NCBI GenBank assembly: GCA_014084085.1
Contig: NPFB01000084.1
Span: 231,066 to 286,793, forward strand
Direction of reading: 5' to 3'
DNA: 55,728 nucleotides
Source: Hondaea fermentalgiana
Lineage: Eukaryota > Sar > Bigyra > Thraustochytrida > Thraustochytriidae
In this document: positions 19,013-29,800 of the stretch, in pieces
How positions within the stretch are numbered: the first letter of the stretch is position 1
Layout: every line of letters starts with the position of its first letter
The notes under the pieces: generated by a model
What the model saw: the letters and a program-made list of their open reading frames with translations, nothing else
Told to the model about the DNA's origin: nothing
The model's database searches: none
Position numbers and translations under genes: made by a program

Positions 19013-19654
19013 TGCTCTCGCGCCAGTGCGTCTCGCTACCTGCCCCGCGCAACGCGACACCCACGCGCCGGCCCGCCACGTAAACAAACTACTCGCCCAA
19101 AGGTCTGCCGCGCCGTCCCTGCCTACCAGCGTCTCCTCGGGCGCAACCCGAAATAGATCATTTTTGGGGTTGCGCACAATTGTGACTTCTCGTCTCACGT
19201 TTTCGAGACAGAGACACAACCGATTTCCAGCCAAACGCATTGTCAGATTTTGTCATACAGAGGGGAAACATGTTGAGTCGCTGGCCTCACGCTCGTCAGA
19301 GGGACACACACAGCAAATCGAATGAAAGCGATGGCCTCTTCATTTCCACTTTCTCCGCCGCCTGCCAGCATAGATCCGTTTAAAGGTGAGAACCCAGCAG
19401 CTGCATTCATTGCGGCCGAGCTCCTGCTTGTTTGCTTGCTCCAAATGATGGGCGCGACGTCAACAAACGTCAAGATTTTGCACCAAAGCGCGGGCAAAGA
19501 GCCCTTCCCGCTGGCTGCACCTCGCGCAGAGCGCTGAGAAAGCGCGCGGCTCGCTGTGCAAGCGAGCTCTGCTCAAAGCGTGCTTGCGTGTACTTTGCGT
19601 GCGAGCACAAGAGAGAAATCGCCTTGCAATATCCGCTCGACAGAGGAAGCGAGC
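19013..19654. other. Divergent promoter region, SMIM4-like and FAM194-fusion genes
   Basis: About 640 bp between two divergent starts. The SMIM4 frame is open to an ATG at 19240, so part could be coding for an N-terminal extension. Otherwise no gene, repeat or RNA is recognised. Confidence 0.45.
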
Positions 19655-21754
19655 ATGGAAGACCACAAGTACAGCAGCAGCGGACGAAAAGCGTTCTTGC
19701 TCGCCAATGGTCAAGTGAGCCAAGTGTACTACCCGGACGGGCGCGTGGCAGCGGTTGTCGCGCAGTCCAACACGGGCAATGGCGACAAGAACAAGTTTTA
19801 CTTTTATGACCGCGACGCCGCAGGAACGCTGGTGTGTTCGCTGGACGAAAACGCTGTCGGGTGTGCCAATGACAGCACGGGCAACCCCGAAGGAATGCGG
19901 CTCGTCATGACGAAAACGGGCGGTCTCCTCTCGCGCAACGAAGGCACCATTCTAAAGCGCTGGAAATGGGACAGAAAAGCGCAGCAGAGCGGTGAGCTAC
20001 CGGACATGCCCTTGCGCATTTGTCTCAATGATCACCTGGTCCTCACCTTTAATGGCCGCGATGACATTGAAGTGCGTTTCGTTTGCGAGGGCGTCTCGCA
20101 CCTATTCCAGTGTGGGCAGCAGCTGCGTCGCCGTCAAAGCTACCTAAGCACGTGTGAAATTGTGCGTCATGGCGCGCATCGTGGCAAGCTAATTCCGCGC
20201 ATTCCGACCAAATCGCTTCAGGATCGGCAGCGCGACCTCGTGCAAGAATTTGCAGCGCTGCGAAACATCAACAAACCCGCAAGCCGCAATATTCGACACA
20301 ATCCAGAGGTTCGCGAGGTCATGCACAAACTTGAAGACGCATTTGAGCCCTACCAGGAGCGCATCGAATCTGGTGCCTACACGACTCCATATCTCGATGG
20401 TGAGTGGCGGCGCGAGGCCTTCGAAAAGACCATGGCAGAAGTTCCGCGCATTTCCGAAACGGGTCACGAAACCGGCGGCCCGCCCACTCACGCAGAGTTA
20501 TGCGGCGTTGTACCGCAAGACAGACTCTTTGCCGAGGCGCAGGATGGTCGCATGTCCCCGCTCGGCCCTCTTCCCGTGACGTGGCCGACCGAACTTCAGG
20601 TCCGCCAAGAGCTGCGCAAGATCAATCCAGCCCTCAAACGAGGCTTCATGCTGCGGAGCGCCTCGGGACGATACTCGCGCGACCTTCCCGTCCATGTCGA
20701 CTTGCAAGGTTTGCGTAAACTACCGCCCGTGACGCCCGCGACACTCGACCAAACGCTCAACGCGCACCCCAACGAACTTGTCGTCGTGGTGTGTCTGCGT
20801 GAGGACGATCAGCTTTGCGTGCGCGCGCGTCAATTATTTGAAATGATTGAGGCAGATTTGCACACGCCTTCGACCGCATCAGGGCTGGCAGGTGCGTCTT
20901 CAAAGAGGTCCAATCAAAATCAGCAAGACGAGGAGGCAATGAATATTCCTCCGACAAAGGTCTACAGCTTTGCCATGACGCACTCCCGTTACATGACCAA
21001 CCGTTTTGGCGTGCAGACGTTGCCCGCGTACCTCGTCTTTTATCGCGCACGACTCGTTCGTGCAAACGTCATGGGTGCGAGACCCATCAACATTATCAAG
21101 GAGCGCTCTCCGCCTCGCGTGCTTATCGTCGACCCCGCCGATTTCAGGTCGCAATTGCAAATGGAAAAGCTTCTTAAACGGCATCACATCGAATCCGAGC
21201 TGGCCATCTCGACAAAGGACGCAATCGCGCACTTGCAGTTTCGTGCATCCATCACCACCGCCAACGCAATTACCTTTTACGGCATTGTTCTTCTCGACGC
21301 CTCTCTCGAGCCAACGCAGGCACGTGCCATTGCAGATCTGGCACGACGAACAGCCGCAGCAACCGAGCGAGGCGCCGTGATTGTGGTCTCGATGCTGCCA
21401 GCAGGATCTGTGGCCCGAGAGCGTCTCCAGGGCGGCGTTCTTCTCGAACCCGCTGCGGAAGAGCTCATCGCGTCAATATGCGATGTTGCCACAACCAAGC
21501 CGTTCAAGTCAGCCACGCTCGACAGTCTCCTCGAGCGCTTTGATCAGCATCTCCGCACCACGCGCGGCGGCGATGCTGCCGAGCCAGAGGAGAATACAAC
21601 GCATTACGGCTACAAAAAGGCTGATCTCGTGCGCATGCTCAAACTCGCTAGTCGTGATGCACAGCAGGGGACCTTTTTACCGCCATCGTTTCGCCTCGGC
21701 ATGCAACTGTCTGCAAATCGGGCCGTCTTTCGTGGCGTCAGGCTCGAGCGATGA
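19655..21754 (+). CDS. FAM194/ERICH6-domain protein fused to thioredoxin-like and receiver-like domains
   Basis: A 699-residue protein from ATG 19655. Residues ~1-160 match the FAM194 (ERICH6-type) domain: VYYPDGRVAAVV, a RLVMTKTGGLLS..GTILKRWKWD block and PLRICLNDHLVLTFNGRDDIEVRFVCEG. Residues ~340-480 resemble a thioredoxin fold: DLQGLRKLPPVTPATLDQTL, ELVVVVCLREDDQ, then RYMTNRFGVQTLPAYLVFYRARLV with the cis-Pro-like TLPAY. The usual CxxC is absent. Residues ~487-610 resemble a response-regulator receiver: PRVLIVDPADF, then YGIVLLDASLEP with an Asp at the phosphoacceptor position, then VIVVSML and GVLLEPAAEELI. FAM194 proteins are associated with cilia and sperm flagella in animals, so a flagellar role is plausible for zoospores. 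The redox and phosphorelay readings are fold-level guesses, and neither active site is complete by eye. Confidence 0.78.
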   Translation: MEDHKYSSSGRKAFLLANGQVSQVYYPDGRVAAVVAQSNTGNGDKNKFYFYDRDAAGTLVCSLDENAVGCANDSTGNPEGMRLVMTKTGGLLSRNEGTILKRWKWDRKAQQSGELPDMPLRICLNDHLVLTFNGRDDIEVRFVCEGVSHLFQCGQQLRRRQSYLSTCEIVRHGAHRGKLIPRIPTKSLQDRQRDLVQEFAALRNINKPASRNIRHNPEVREVMHKLEDAFEPYQERIESGAYTTPYLDGEWRREAFEKTMAEVPRISETGHETGGPPTHAELCGVVPQDRLFAEAQDGRMSPLGPLPVTWPTELQVRQELRKINPALKRGFMLRSASGRYSRDLPVHVDLQGLRKLPPVTPATLDQTLNAHPNELVVVVCLREDDQLCVRARQLFEMIEADLHTPSTASGLAGASSKRSNQNQQDEEAMNIPPTKVYSFAMTHSRYMTNRFGVQTLPAYLVFYRARLVRANVMGARPINIIKERSPPRVLIVDPADFRSQLQMEKLLKRHHIESELAISTKDAIAHLQFRASITTANAITFYGIVLLDASLEPTQARAIADLARRTAAATERGAVIVVSMLPAGSVARERLQGGVLLEPAAEELIASICDVATTKPFKSATLDSLLERFDQHLRTTRGGDAAEPEENTTHYGYKKADLVRMLKLASRDAQQGTFLPPSFRLGMQLSANRAVFRGVRLER

Positions 21755-22363
21755 TACCGACCGCACGGGATGTAGGACCATGTGACAAGTAGACTGGACG
21801 CAAGCCTTCTTTATTTCTGTTTTTTCAGGGGTGGGTAGGGAGAAAAGGAAACCTGGGGCAAGAGACACACATGCGAGTGACTGCGGTAGGCAGAAGACAA
21901 TCAAATCCTATCTTTTTGTTTTGTTTTGTTATTGCGATTGCGAATGAATTATGACTGACTGGACGAAATGAGCTGCCTCCACGCACCGCCAAACGAGTTC
22001 CTCGTCGTAGGCACTCGGTGCAGGTCGTCATTCTTGCGTCGATGGAACGAGTTGATACTTGACTTGCTTCCTCGCCCACTTGGTCCGCTGCTATAAAGGA
22101 GGATCAGAGGAGAGAGATATGGGGGAAAGAAGAAGCGAGCAAACATTCGTCAGATCCATCTTCGCGCGCGTGTGTCTTTTTTTTTGTGTGCTACCGTAGG
22201 TTTCATTCGCATCACCCTCTGTGTAACGGAAGGAGGTCGCAACAAAGGAATAGGAGTAGATGATGGAGTGAGGGTAAAATGTCGTGTGAGGTCAAAAGGA
22301 ATGGGGGAGGGGAAGGGGATGGAAAGAGTGAGTGAGTGAGTGAGTGAGTGAGAGGGAAAAAGG

Positions 22364-22399
<36 letters not shown>

Positions 22400-22407
22400 G
22401 AAATCAA
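21755..22407. other. Intergenic with a possible small spliced gene on the minus strand and microsatellites
   Basis: On the minus strand, a pyrimidine-tract acceptor ending TTTATAG at 22091 is followed by a protein-like frame (SGPSGRGSKSSINSF..., stop at 21949) or, in another phase, QRTKWARKQVKYQLVPSTQE ending near 22028. An ATG at 22159 lies upstream, but the implied intron (about 54 nt) is short and the donor is poor, so I do not call a gene. GTGA repeats (about 22327-22350) and a GA run (about 22371-22396) lie just 3' of the gamma-CA-like gene. Confidence 0.35.
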
Positions 22408-22977
22408 TCAGTGCGCCTCGACGTCACCAACAAAGGCGGCCGGGTTGCCGCCCCAGACCTGGTCACTCGGGATCCTCGACATGGACGGAACAACGGTGCC
22501 TGGAAGGAGCTCTGCGCCGCCCTCCACGTAGCTGCCAGCCGAGACGACGCAATCGTCGCCAATCTTGGCCCCGCTGCCCACAAGGCACGACTCGAGCACA
22601 CAGCGCTCGCCAATGACAACATCCGAGCCAATCTCCGTCGAGGTCGGGAGACCGGTCAGCGACCGCTTCGTCATGGACGTAATGACCGAGTCGCTGCCAA
22701 CTTTGACGGCAATGCCCAGGACGACCGTCTGGTCCTCGCCGTGGATCACCACATTTTCGCCGATCTCAGACCGAGCGCCAATCATGACCTCCTTGCCCAG
22801 GAGCGAGGCGCTCGGGGCCACCGAGACGCCGGGGCCCAGCGCGGGGGGCGCGACGCCCACCCAGTTGAACGGCTGGTGCGGCACCACCACGTGGTCCGCC
22901 GCGCGCAGGCCCGCGCGCTGCAGCGCCTGCCCGGACTCCACGAGCACGCCGCCCACGGCCTTGACCAGGTTGTTCAT
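22408..22977 (-). CDS. Gamma-carbonic-anhydrase-like protein (mitochondrial complex I subunit type)
   Basis: A 189-residue left-handed beta-helix protein. It opens MNNLVKAVGGVLVESGQALQRAG, close to the N terminus of complex I gamma-CA subunits, and continues with hexapeptide repeats (SVAPSASLLGKEVMIGARSEIGE ...). It ends VVPSMSRIPSDQVWGGNPAAFV, the family's C-terminal signature. In plants and many protists such proteins form a trimer on the matrix arm of respiratory complex I. One His remains (NVVIHGED near residue 77), but the paired zinc-binding His of the IGH...LHGC motif are replaced (IGSDVVIGERCVLESCLV), so it is probably a non-catalytic 'CA-like' subunit. The ATG at 22977 is set by homology; sequence upstream is GGGA-repeat DNA. 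Dynactin p25/p27 share the fold but not this C terminus. Confidence 0.86.
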   Translation of the reverse strand: MNNLVKAVGGVLVESGQALQRAGLRAADHVVVPHQPFNWVGVAPPALGPGVSVAPSASLLGKEVMIGARSEIGENVVIHGEDQTVVLGIAVKVGSDSVITSMTKRSLTGLPTSTEIGSDVVIGERCVLESCLVGSGAKIGDDCVVSAGSYVEGGAELLPGTVVPSMSRIPSDQVWGGNPAAFVGDVEAH

Positions 22978-24517
22978 CTTCGCTCGCTCGCGCGTCGCCC
23001 GTCTGCCTGCCTGCTGCCTGCGCGTCGCCGGGAGGGAGGGAGGGAGGGAGGGAGGGTCGGGGAGCCGCCGCCGGGGTCTCGCGCCTCTCCGCTCGGTCGC
23101 ACGCAGCCAGCCGCCTCGCGCGTCAAGAGCGACAAGTCGAACGGAGTCTACGCCGCGCGCCGCCTCCTGGCCAACTGCAGGTTTATCCGCACTTGAGCTC
23201 GCAGCAGCTCCCGCCACCTTACGTTTGCCACCTTAAAAATCTCTCTCCTCCGCTAGCAGGGCGGGCGGCTCCGCGAAGAAGCAGCAGCACGAGGACGGGG
23301 AGGAGGAGGACGGGGAGGATGGGCGCAGGAAGTCGAAGGCGAAAGCGAGGCCAAGAGCAAGTGGAGAAAGTGGGGCGCGAGAGGTGGACGCGGATGTGCC
23401 TGCGAGGCGGGAAATCTGCAGCGGAATGGGCCGACGGAGATGGCAAAACAAGCAGGAGGGCAGATTTGGTGAAATGTGAGGGCAAGGGGTCCTGTAGATT
23501 TTCAGGCGTGCTGCTGACGTAGGCGACGCTGCGACTTGGCAAAGAGCTCTTGCGTTCAGACACGGGCGACTTTGGCCAGCTCGATGAAGAGTCCAGGAAA
23601 TTCGGTTCCGACGACGACAACGACCAAGATGGACGATGACGACGACGACCAAGAAGAAGAAGATCTATCTCGCACAGTGAAGCAAGCACCGGTTGCTGCT
23701 GCTGCTGTGTTCACCAAGTCGAATTGAGAACCGAAGAGAGAGAGAGAGAGAGAGAGGACGAAGAGAGGTTGTCAAGGTGAAGCACCGAGTGAGCACCGCA
23801 AACACATTTGTTGGATGAAAAAATGGTGGCGATGACCAAGAATTGACCCCATCAAAGGTCGCGATGATGGATGATGCTTTTCTTCGCAAAGCCAGACCAG
23901 CTTTTTTCCTCTCAACACCAAGCATTTCATGGTATGGCATGCCGTCAAGCAAGCTGCAATGATGCTTTCCAGCCGATGAGGTGAAGTGAAGACCATCGCG
24001 ACCTGAAGAGGAGCCATCATTTTCATGGAGATTCCTCCTCTCGCGCAGTTCTCCCCCTTGCGGCGTCCTCGTCCGTCAGGTCGTAACTTCGCCCCTTCGC
24101 TCGGTGGACCTTTGTACTACGCAAGCCCAAAGAGAGAGAGAAGGGGGGGGGGGGATTCATGGCCCGGTCTTGGCCTTGCTTGGCCCAATAACTGTGACTA
24201 ACAAGAAATGGCGTGCCTAGATTCGCTTTGGGCGAGGTTGCGGCCAGCCGCAGACAGATTCTCAACGAAGCTTGCGGGGAGCGTCGAGGAGAGGACAAGA
24301 GACGCCACGCGGCGCCGCTTGACGCTGCGCCCATCTCCAGCACACAGAGAGACAGAGAGCTCGGGCGCAGGCAGTCCGGTCCATCGCCTCGGACCCGGTC
24401 GACCAGGGCGCAATTCGCGAGGCGCAGGCAAGCGAGCAAAGCAGAGCAAAGCAAAGCAAAGCAAACGAGCAAGCGAGCGAGGGCGGCGAGACCCACCTCG
24501 AGAGAGGAAGGAAGACC
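22978..24517. other. Intergenic; purine-rich, possibly coding stretch 23230-23730 (plus)
   Basis: A GGGA repeat lies at about 23033-23060 and GA/G runs at about 23739-23757 and 24128-24151. Between 23260 and 23480 a plus-strand frame encodes a hydrophilic sequence (SAKKQQHEDGEEEDGED..., then REICSGMGRRRWQNKQEG), and 23536-23727 encodes another ending TVKQAPVAAAAVFTKSN after a poly-Asp run. They could be exons of one gene (GTGAGG donor at about 23477, TAG acceptor at about 23520), but all frames of this purine-rich DNA look hydrophilic and no good start exists. I leave it as an unresolved candidate. The last ~300 bp are the 5' flank of the carrier gene, with an AGCAAAGC repeat near 24437-24465. 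Confidence 0.35.
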
Positions 24518-25441
24518 ATGACCGCTGGCAGCGGCGGGAAGACCAAGGCGACAGAAAGCGGGGGCAAGAACGACGACCATGCGTCGAGGTTTGGAGCCTC
24601 GCTCGTGGCGTCCGGCGTGGCCGAGTTCGTGACGTTGCCGATTGATGCGGCCAAAGTGAGGCTCCAAGTGCAACACAACGCCAAAGCTGGCGGCGTCGCG
24701 CTACGCTATGCGGGCATGCTAGACTGCATGGTGAAGATACAGCGCGAAGAGGGATCGCAGGCGCTCTGGAGAGGTCTCGCCCCGGCACTCGTGCGTCAGT
24801 GTCTGTACACATCCGCCAGCCTCGTCCTCTACGAACCCATCCGAGACTCCATCGTGGGCGTCACAGGCGGACTTGGCGACGATGGCGGGGCAACCTACAT
24901 GCAGCGTCTGCTCTCTGGCGGCACGGCGGGCGCCATCAGCATCTCTATTTTCAATTGGACCGAGGTCCTCAAGACCCGCATGCAGACTTCATCCACCAGG
25001 GTTTCGGTCTTTAGCATTGCTTCGCAGGTCATGAAGCAGGACGGTATCCTCGGCTTTTGGGCGGGTCTTAAGCCGAATGTCATTCGTACATTTCTCGTCA
25101 ACGCCGCAGAGCTTGGCACCTATGACCATGCCAAGCAGTCGCTCATTCCCGTGGTCGGAGACAATGCAGTCGCACACCTTGGTGCAAGCTCCCTTAGCGG
25201 CGTCTGTTCAGCCCTCGTTTCGACGCCCAGCGATGTCATCAAAACGCGTCTCATGAACGCTGCTGGCCAATCCGCTGGCGATCGCTACACGGGCATTTTT
25301 GACGCAATTCGCTGCATTGTGCGCGACGAAGGCGTCTCTGCGCTCTACAAGGGCTTTGTGCCAATCTGCACGCGCAAGGTCGCCTGGTGTTCTTCCTTTT
25401 TCCTCCTCTATGAGCAGCTTCGCTCTGCGCTCAATTATTGA
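24518..25441 (+). CDS. Mitochondrial carrier family (SLC25) protein, UCP/dicarboxylate-oxoglutarate-like
   Basis: A 307-residue protein with the three-fold carrier layout. Repeat 1 has FVTLPIDAAKVRLQ near residue 45, repeat 2 SIFNWTEVLKTRMQ near residue 150, and repeat 3 LVSTPSDVIKTRLMN near residue 240. Each is followed by a G..L(Y/W)(R/K/A)G loop (ALWRGLAPALVRQ, GFWAGLKPNVIR, ALYKGFVPICTRK). Overall similarity is to the uncoupling protein / dicarboxylate / oxoglutarate branch, which exchanges carboxylates or protons across the inner membrane; the substrate cannot be fixed by eye. Repeat 2 lacks the kink proline of the Px[DE]xx[KR] signature (Trp in its place), which is unusual because this proline closes the matrix gate. 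The start has an ACCATGA context and a hydrophilic N terminus of about 25 residues without a presequence, as is normal for carriers. Confidence 0.92.
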   Translation: MTAGSGGKTKATESGGKNDDHASRFGASLVASGVAEFVTLPIDAAKVRLQVQHNAKAGGVALRYAGMLDCMVKIQREEGSQALWRGLAPALVRQCLYTSASLVLYEPIRDSIVGVTGGLGDDGGATYMQRLLSGGTAGAISISIFNWTEVLKTRMQTSSTRVSVFSIASQVMKQDGILGFWAGLKPNVIRTFLVNAAELGTYDHAKQSLIPVVGDNAVAHLGASSLSGVCSALVSTPSDVIKTRLMNAAGQSAGDRYTGIFDAIRCIVRDEGVSALYKGFVPICTRKVAWCSSFFLLYEQLRSALNY

Positions 25442-26409
25442 AAACAACAATGACACCCGGGACTTGCGGCCGCCTTTCCCCCAAACTAGATGTGCGCCGT
25501 TTCTCGGCTTGAGAGTTTTCGTTTTGTGCATTATACAAGTTTGTTCATTTATTTCGTTTCTTTGGTTCCAGCAGGCAGACGTATACGACTTCATCATCCT
25601 TTGGTTGGCTCTTTGGAAGCTCAGACGTTGTCTCATAATGAGTCTGAGAGGGCTGATTTTTACACCAAGAGCTTTTTGTTTCTTCCCTTGCGGCGCTTTT
25701 CCCCGTTTCGCGTTTCGAAGTGATCCCGTCGCTGGCGTTACGTTTGCTGCTGTGTCCTCATGCGACCCGAAAGAAGCTTTCGACGCCTGGAAACTTATTT
25801 CTCCATTGCGCACAAGGTAGGAAAAAAAAGCCAAGAAATTTAAAAAAAAAATCACAATTTCCATCAACTTTGTTCCCAACAGCGAACATCAAGGTAAAAC
25901 AAAATAGGTCTCTCGACGGCGCAGCCCCATCGCAAGCCACACCTCTGGAGAGCCACGTCAGATCCACACGGACCAAAAAGCCCAATTCCTCCAGGCTCGC
26001 GACTGCGCCTCCTCCTCCTCCTCCTCCGCCAATCGACCGGCCATTTGGTTCACGGGAGGAGTCAATCGTGCCTCACAGTTGGTTGCAGTCGCCACCTCGC
26101 ATCTCTTTCATCTCTTCTCCTCTCTTCTCTTCGCCGGACCTGCATCTGCACTGCACTGCACGGATGTCGAAGCCCGTGTCGAAATCGCGCTCTCGCGGCA
26201 ATCCCGAGCAGACGCCTTCTCTCCAGCCCGTGCCGGCAGAAAACCCGCGCGCGGCGAGGACGATGCACGGCGGGGGCGAAGCCTTCGCCGACGCCGCGGG
26301 TTTGGTTGGAGCGGGCGCCGAGCTGCGGCGCGCGAGAGGCCTCTCGCGCATCCCGCCTCGAGACGCATTTCCGGGCGCCGCTTTCGATTTTTCCCTAGGC
26401 GCGGCGCGG

Positions 26410-26474
26410 CACTTGCAAGCGCGGCCGCAAGTGGAGAATGGGCGGCCGCAAGTGCGCTATGCGGCGCGCAAGTG
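26410..26474. promoter_or_regulatory. GCAAGTG array A (upstream of BRWD/PHIP-like gene)
   Basis: CACTTGC at 26410-26416 and GCAAGTG at 26427, 26448 and 26468 (spacing 21 and 20 bp). Two copies continue as GCAAGTG-N4-ATG. The array lies 410-475 bp before the start codon. CAAGTG is an E-box (CANNTG); binding by a bHLH-type factor is inferred. Confidence 0.6.
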
Positions 26475-26609
26475 CAGCTGTGGCGGCGCAAAGCGCGCCC
26501 TCGGAGCAAACAAAACCAGAAAGAGGAGGCGCGAGGCGACGCGAGGCGAGGCGACGCGAGGCGACGCGAGACGGCGCGAGGCGCGGCGCGGCTGCGCGGG
26601 GCGGGGCGG

Positions 26610-26709
26610 NNNNNNNNNNNNNNNNNNNNNNNNNNNNNNNNNNNNNNNNNNNNNNNNNNNNNNNNNNNNNNNNNNNNNNNNNNNNNNNNNNNNNNNNNNN
26701 NNNNNNNNN
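26610..26709. other. Assembly gap (100 N)
   Basis: A placeholder run of 100 N within GC-rich tandem repeats of the BRWD upstream region. Confidence 0.98.
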
Positions 26710-26882
26710 GCGCGGCCGCGCGCCTGTTCGCGCTCGCGCGGCGCGGCCGCGGGCGGGCTTTCCTTCCCGCGGAGGGGCCTGCGCGGGAGGGTTTGAAATT
26801 TGAAAAAAGAGGTCGTTGGGGCGCGATCTGGCATCCCCTCGCTCCCTCCCGACGGGGCAGAGCGCGGGAGCGCGCCGACGCG

Positions 26883-29800
26883 ATGGACGCGAGGATGCGC
26901 AGCAGCAGCAGCGGAAACAGTGGCGCAGGCGGCGCAGCGCGCGACGCCGAGGCGGGCTCTGTGGCGCTCCAGGGACGAGACACGCAAAGGGCGCTCGACC
27001 GCCAACTGCACTTCCTTATCGCGGACTATCTTAGCCACAGCGCCGCAAAGCTTGAGAGCGCTGCGCGCGTGAGCGCCGAAATGCGCGACAAAGGCTTCTT
27101 CGGGGAGGTCACGGGGTGGGACGGTCAGCAGCGCAAGGCCTCGCTCGAAGACTTGCGAGGACGGTACCACGAGGTGGCCCCCGACCAGCTCCGCAGACTC
27201 CTCGAGGAGGCCCTTCGCGCGCGAGCAGCAGCGCTCGAGAGCGGCGAGAAAGCCGCGCAAGAAGTCGCCGCGGCCACAGCCAGCTTGCGAGGCGGCAACG
27301 CCGAAAATGCTGTCGAAACATGCACTGAGGCCGCTCGTCTCCGCGCTTTGCGTAACAATCTCCCCTCCAGCTTGCTGCAGCGGCCCGAGGACCTCCTCGC
27401 GACGCGAGCTGCTGCCAATGCCGGCGTGCCCAGCTCAGAGCTCGCGCTGCCCGACTACGCCAGCAGCGCCACGCGCGCCGCGCGCCTTGTGCAGCTGCAG
27501 CGGGAGAAACGCGACATCGAGGCCGAACTTCGTCGCACGGGCAAATCGCTGCAAAAGGCTGGCGAAGCGATTCCCGTCTACCTTGCCAAACGCATCAAGG
27601 ACCGACGCGGGCGTCTCTCCCGCGTCGAGACGCTCATCGACGTTGCGCGCCGTAGCTTGCGCGACGATCTTGTCGCGCGACGCAGAACCGCCACGAGCGT
27701 ATCGGACATCTTTGCCAATGCCCAGCTCGGAGAGCGAATAGACCAAAAGCTCACCGGGCCAGCGCGCGACCTCGTTTGCAAGCGTCTCCGCGTCATGAAG
27801 AAGATTTATGGCCACAAGGCCTACGTCTTTTGTGTTGCAGTCGACAAAACGGGGCGATGGATTGTCACTGGGTCCGATGACGCGCTTTGCAAATTGTGGA
27901 ATGCTCGTACAGGAGAGCTACATGTTACCTTTCGTGCGCACGAAAAAATGATTTGCGATTTGGCCATTGACAAGACCAACCGCTACCTGGCCTCGGCATC
28001 TGTCGACGAGACCGTCAGGCTATGGGAACTGAAAACGGGCCGCCACATTGCCGTCTTGCGTCCTCATTGCAAGGTCATCAACGTGGTCAAATTCGATCCT
28101 CGTGAAAACCTTCTCATTTCCGCAAGCGACGACGGCATGATCTGCATTTGGGATACCGAACGCATCATCGAGGAGGACAACGAGCAGATCGCGCGCATGC
28201 GCGAGACAAATGAAGACTCTTCCAGTGCGGCGCCGCCAGCGCGCTCATCAGCCTCGTCGTCGCAGTCAGCCCAAGGGGGGCGCCCGTCGCTGGCGTCGCT
28301 TTCTTCAGCCTCCTCGACTTCGTCAATGACTTCGCAGCAGTCCGGTCCTGTTGTATCTGCCAACGCCGTGGCTGCCGCCGGAATCACAACGCGTTTTCTG
28401 TCCCCGCGTGTCCCCATTGTCTTGCCACACTTGCGGCACGACGCCACCGTCGAGGTCAATGTCATGTCGGTCGCCCCTCAGGGGGGGCTCATTGTGGCCG
28501 GCAGCGATGATGGCATTGCGCGCATCTGGGCCGTCTCGCGCCAAGCCCCCGAAGAGTGCAACACCGTTCCCAATGCTCTCACAAGACCAGACCTCGTCCA
28601 TGGTGAATACGTCGACGGAGCCTCCAGACTCGTCTGCACGTTACGCGGGCATACGGACTCTGTGACGCTAGCAGAATGGTCAAAGACGGGCGACCGTCTC
28701 CTCACAGGCTCTGTCCTTGACGGCTCTGTGCGCATCTGGTACTGGCCGCAACGTGCCGGCGCCGACGCCACCGACTACTTTTCGACACCGCATCAGCGGG
28801 TTCTCAGTCTGGCAAGAAATACAAATACGGCGTACGCCGGCGCCCAGGGTGGGCAGCCTGGTGACAGCCTTGGAGGCAGGCGGCGACCTCCGAATCGATA
28901 CAGACTGCCTTCGCTCGACGTGTGCGCCTGGAGCGGCGATGACCAGTTTGTCATTGTTCTCCAGTCCATGAAACTCCGCAAGAACTGGGACCAAAACGAG
29001 TACGAGGACCTTGCCGAGTTCTTTGACCAGCGTGTGCTCATCTTTGACTCCTATACGGGCGAACTTATCCACAACATTGGCGCACATCGAAAACCAGCCT
29101 TTGTCCTGCGCGCTCACCCCACGGACAAGACGCTCTTCATGACGGGTGGCCATGACGGCCAAATCTGTGTATGGGACGTTTACAGCGGCAAGCTCTTGCG
29201 GAAAATCTCCGTGGCTTCGCAGTACGGCCCGCTCACCATCCTCGACGGTGGCTTCACACCAGAGGGTTCCAGCTCTGCCGCCATCGTTGCAACCGATGTG
29301 GGCGGCAGACTCATTCTCATCGGATATCAGGATACGTCCGTCTACGCTGGCGCGTATCCGGAGCAGTTCTTCTCGACGGATTATAACGAGCTCTGGCGCG
29401 ACGCCTTTGGCAATGTCCTCGACGCCAGGACGCAAGTCGCGCCGCATCTCATCACCAATGTTCCGGTCGTGGACAGCCAAGGCGCAGAATACGCTGTGCA
29501 GTCGCGTCATGTGCATCGTTCGGCAGACAACGCGCAAGCCATGCTGGCGGAACGTCGCAGTCTCATTCGCCTGCTTGAGCGACAGCTGCGCAATAACGAA
29601 AAAACTGCCATGGACAAGTACAAGGATCGTTTTCGCGAAATCGACAACAAGATTGAGCACTCAAATCGCGAAGCCGAGCTCGCACCCTCGAGGCATGCCG
29701 CACGAGGTGCCACGCGGATTGCGCGCAATGGCATACCGGCTTCGGGTCGAGGTGGTGGAGGAACCCCTTCACGCGGGTCTGGCGGCAACCCTCCTCGAGG

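Larger units (their letters stand above)
25442..26882. promoter_or_regulatory. Intergenic and promoter region of the BRWD/PHIP-like gene, with gap
   Basis: The first 400 bp are carrier 3' flank, AT-richer. From about 26150 the DNA becomes extremely GC-rich: a GCAAGTG array (26410-26474), tandem GAGGCGACGC-type decamers (about 26523-26600), a 100-N gap, then GCGCGGCCGCG-rich sequence up to the BRWD ATG at 26883. Frames are open through here but have no ATG in a sensible context and no domain. Confidence 0.5.

Noticed and set aside
26079..26882. N-terminal extension of the BRWD-like protein through the gap
   Set aside because: The frame is open, but it is Arg/Ala-rich, contains the promoter array and crosses an N gap. 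Homology to the family begins only after ATG 26883.
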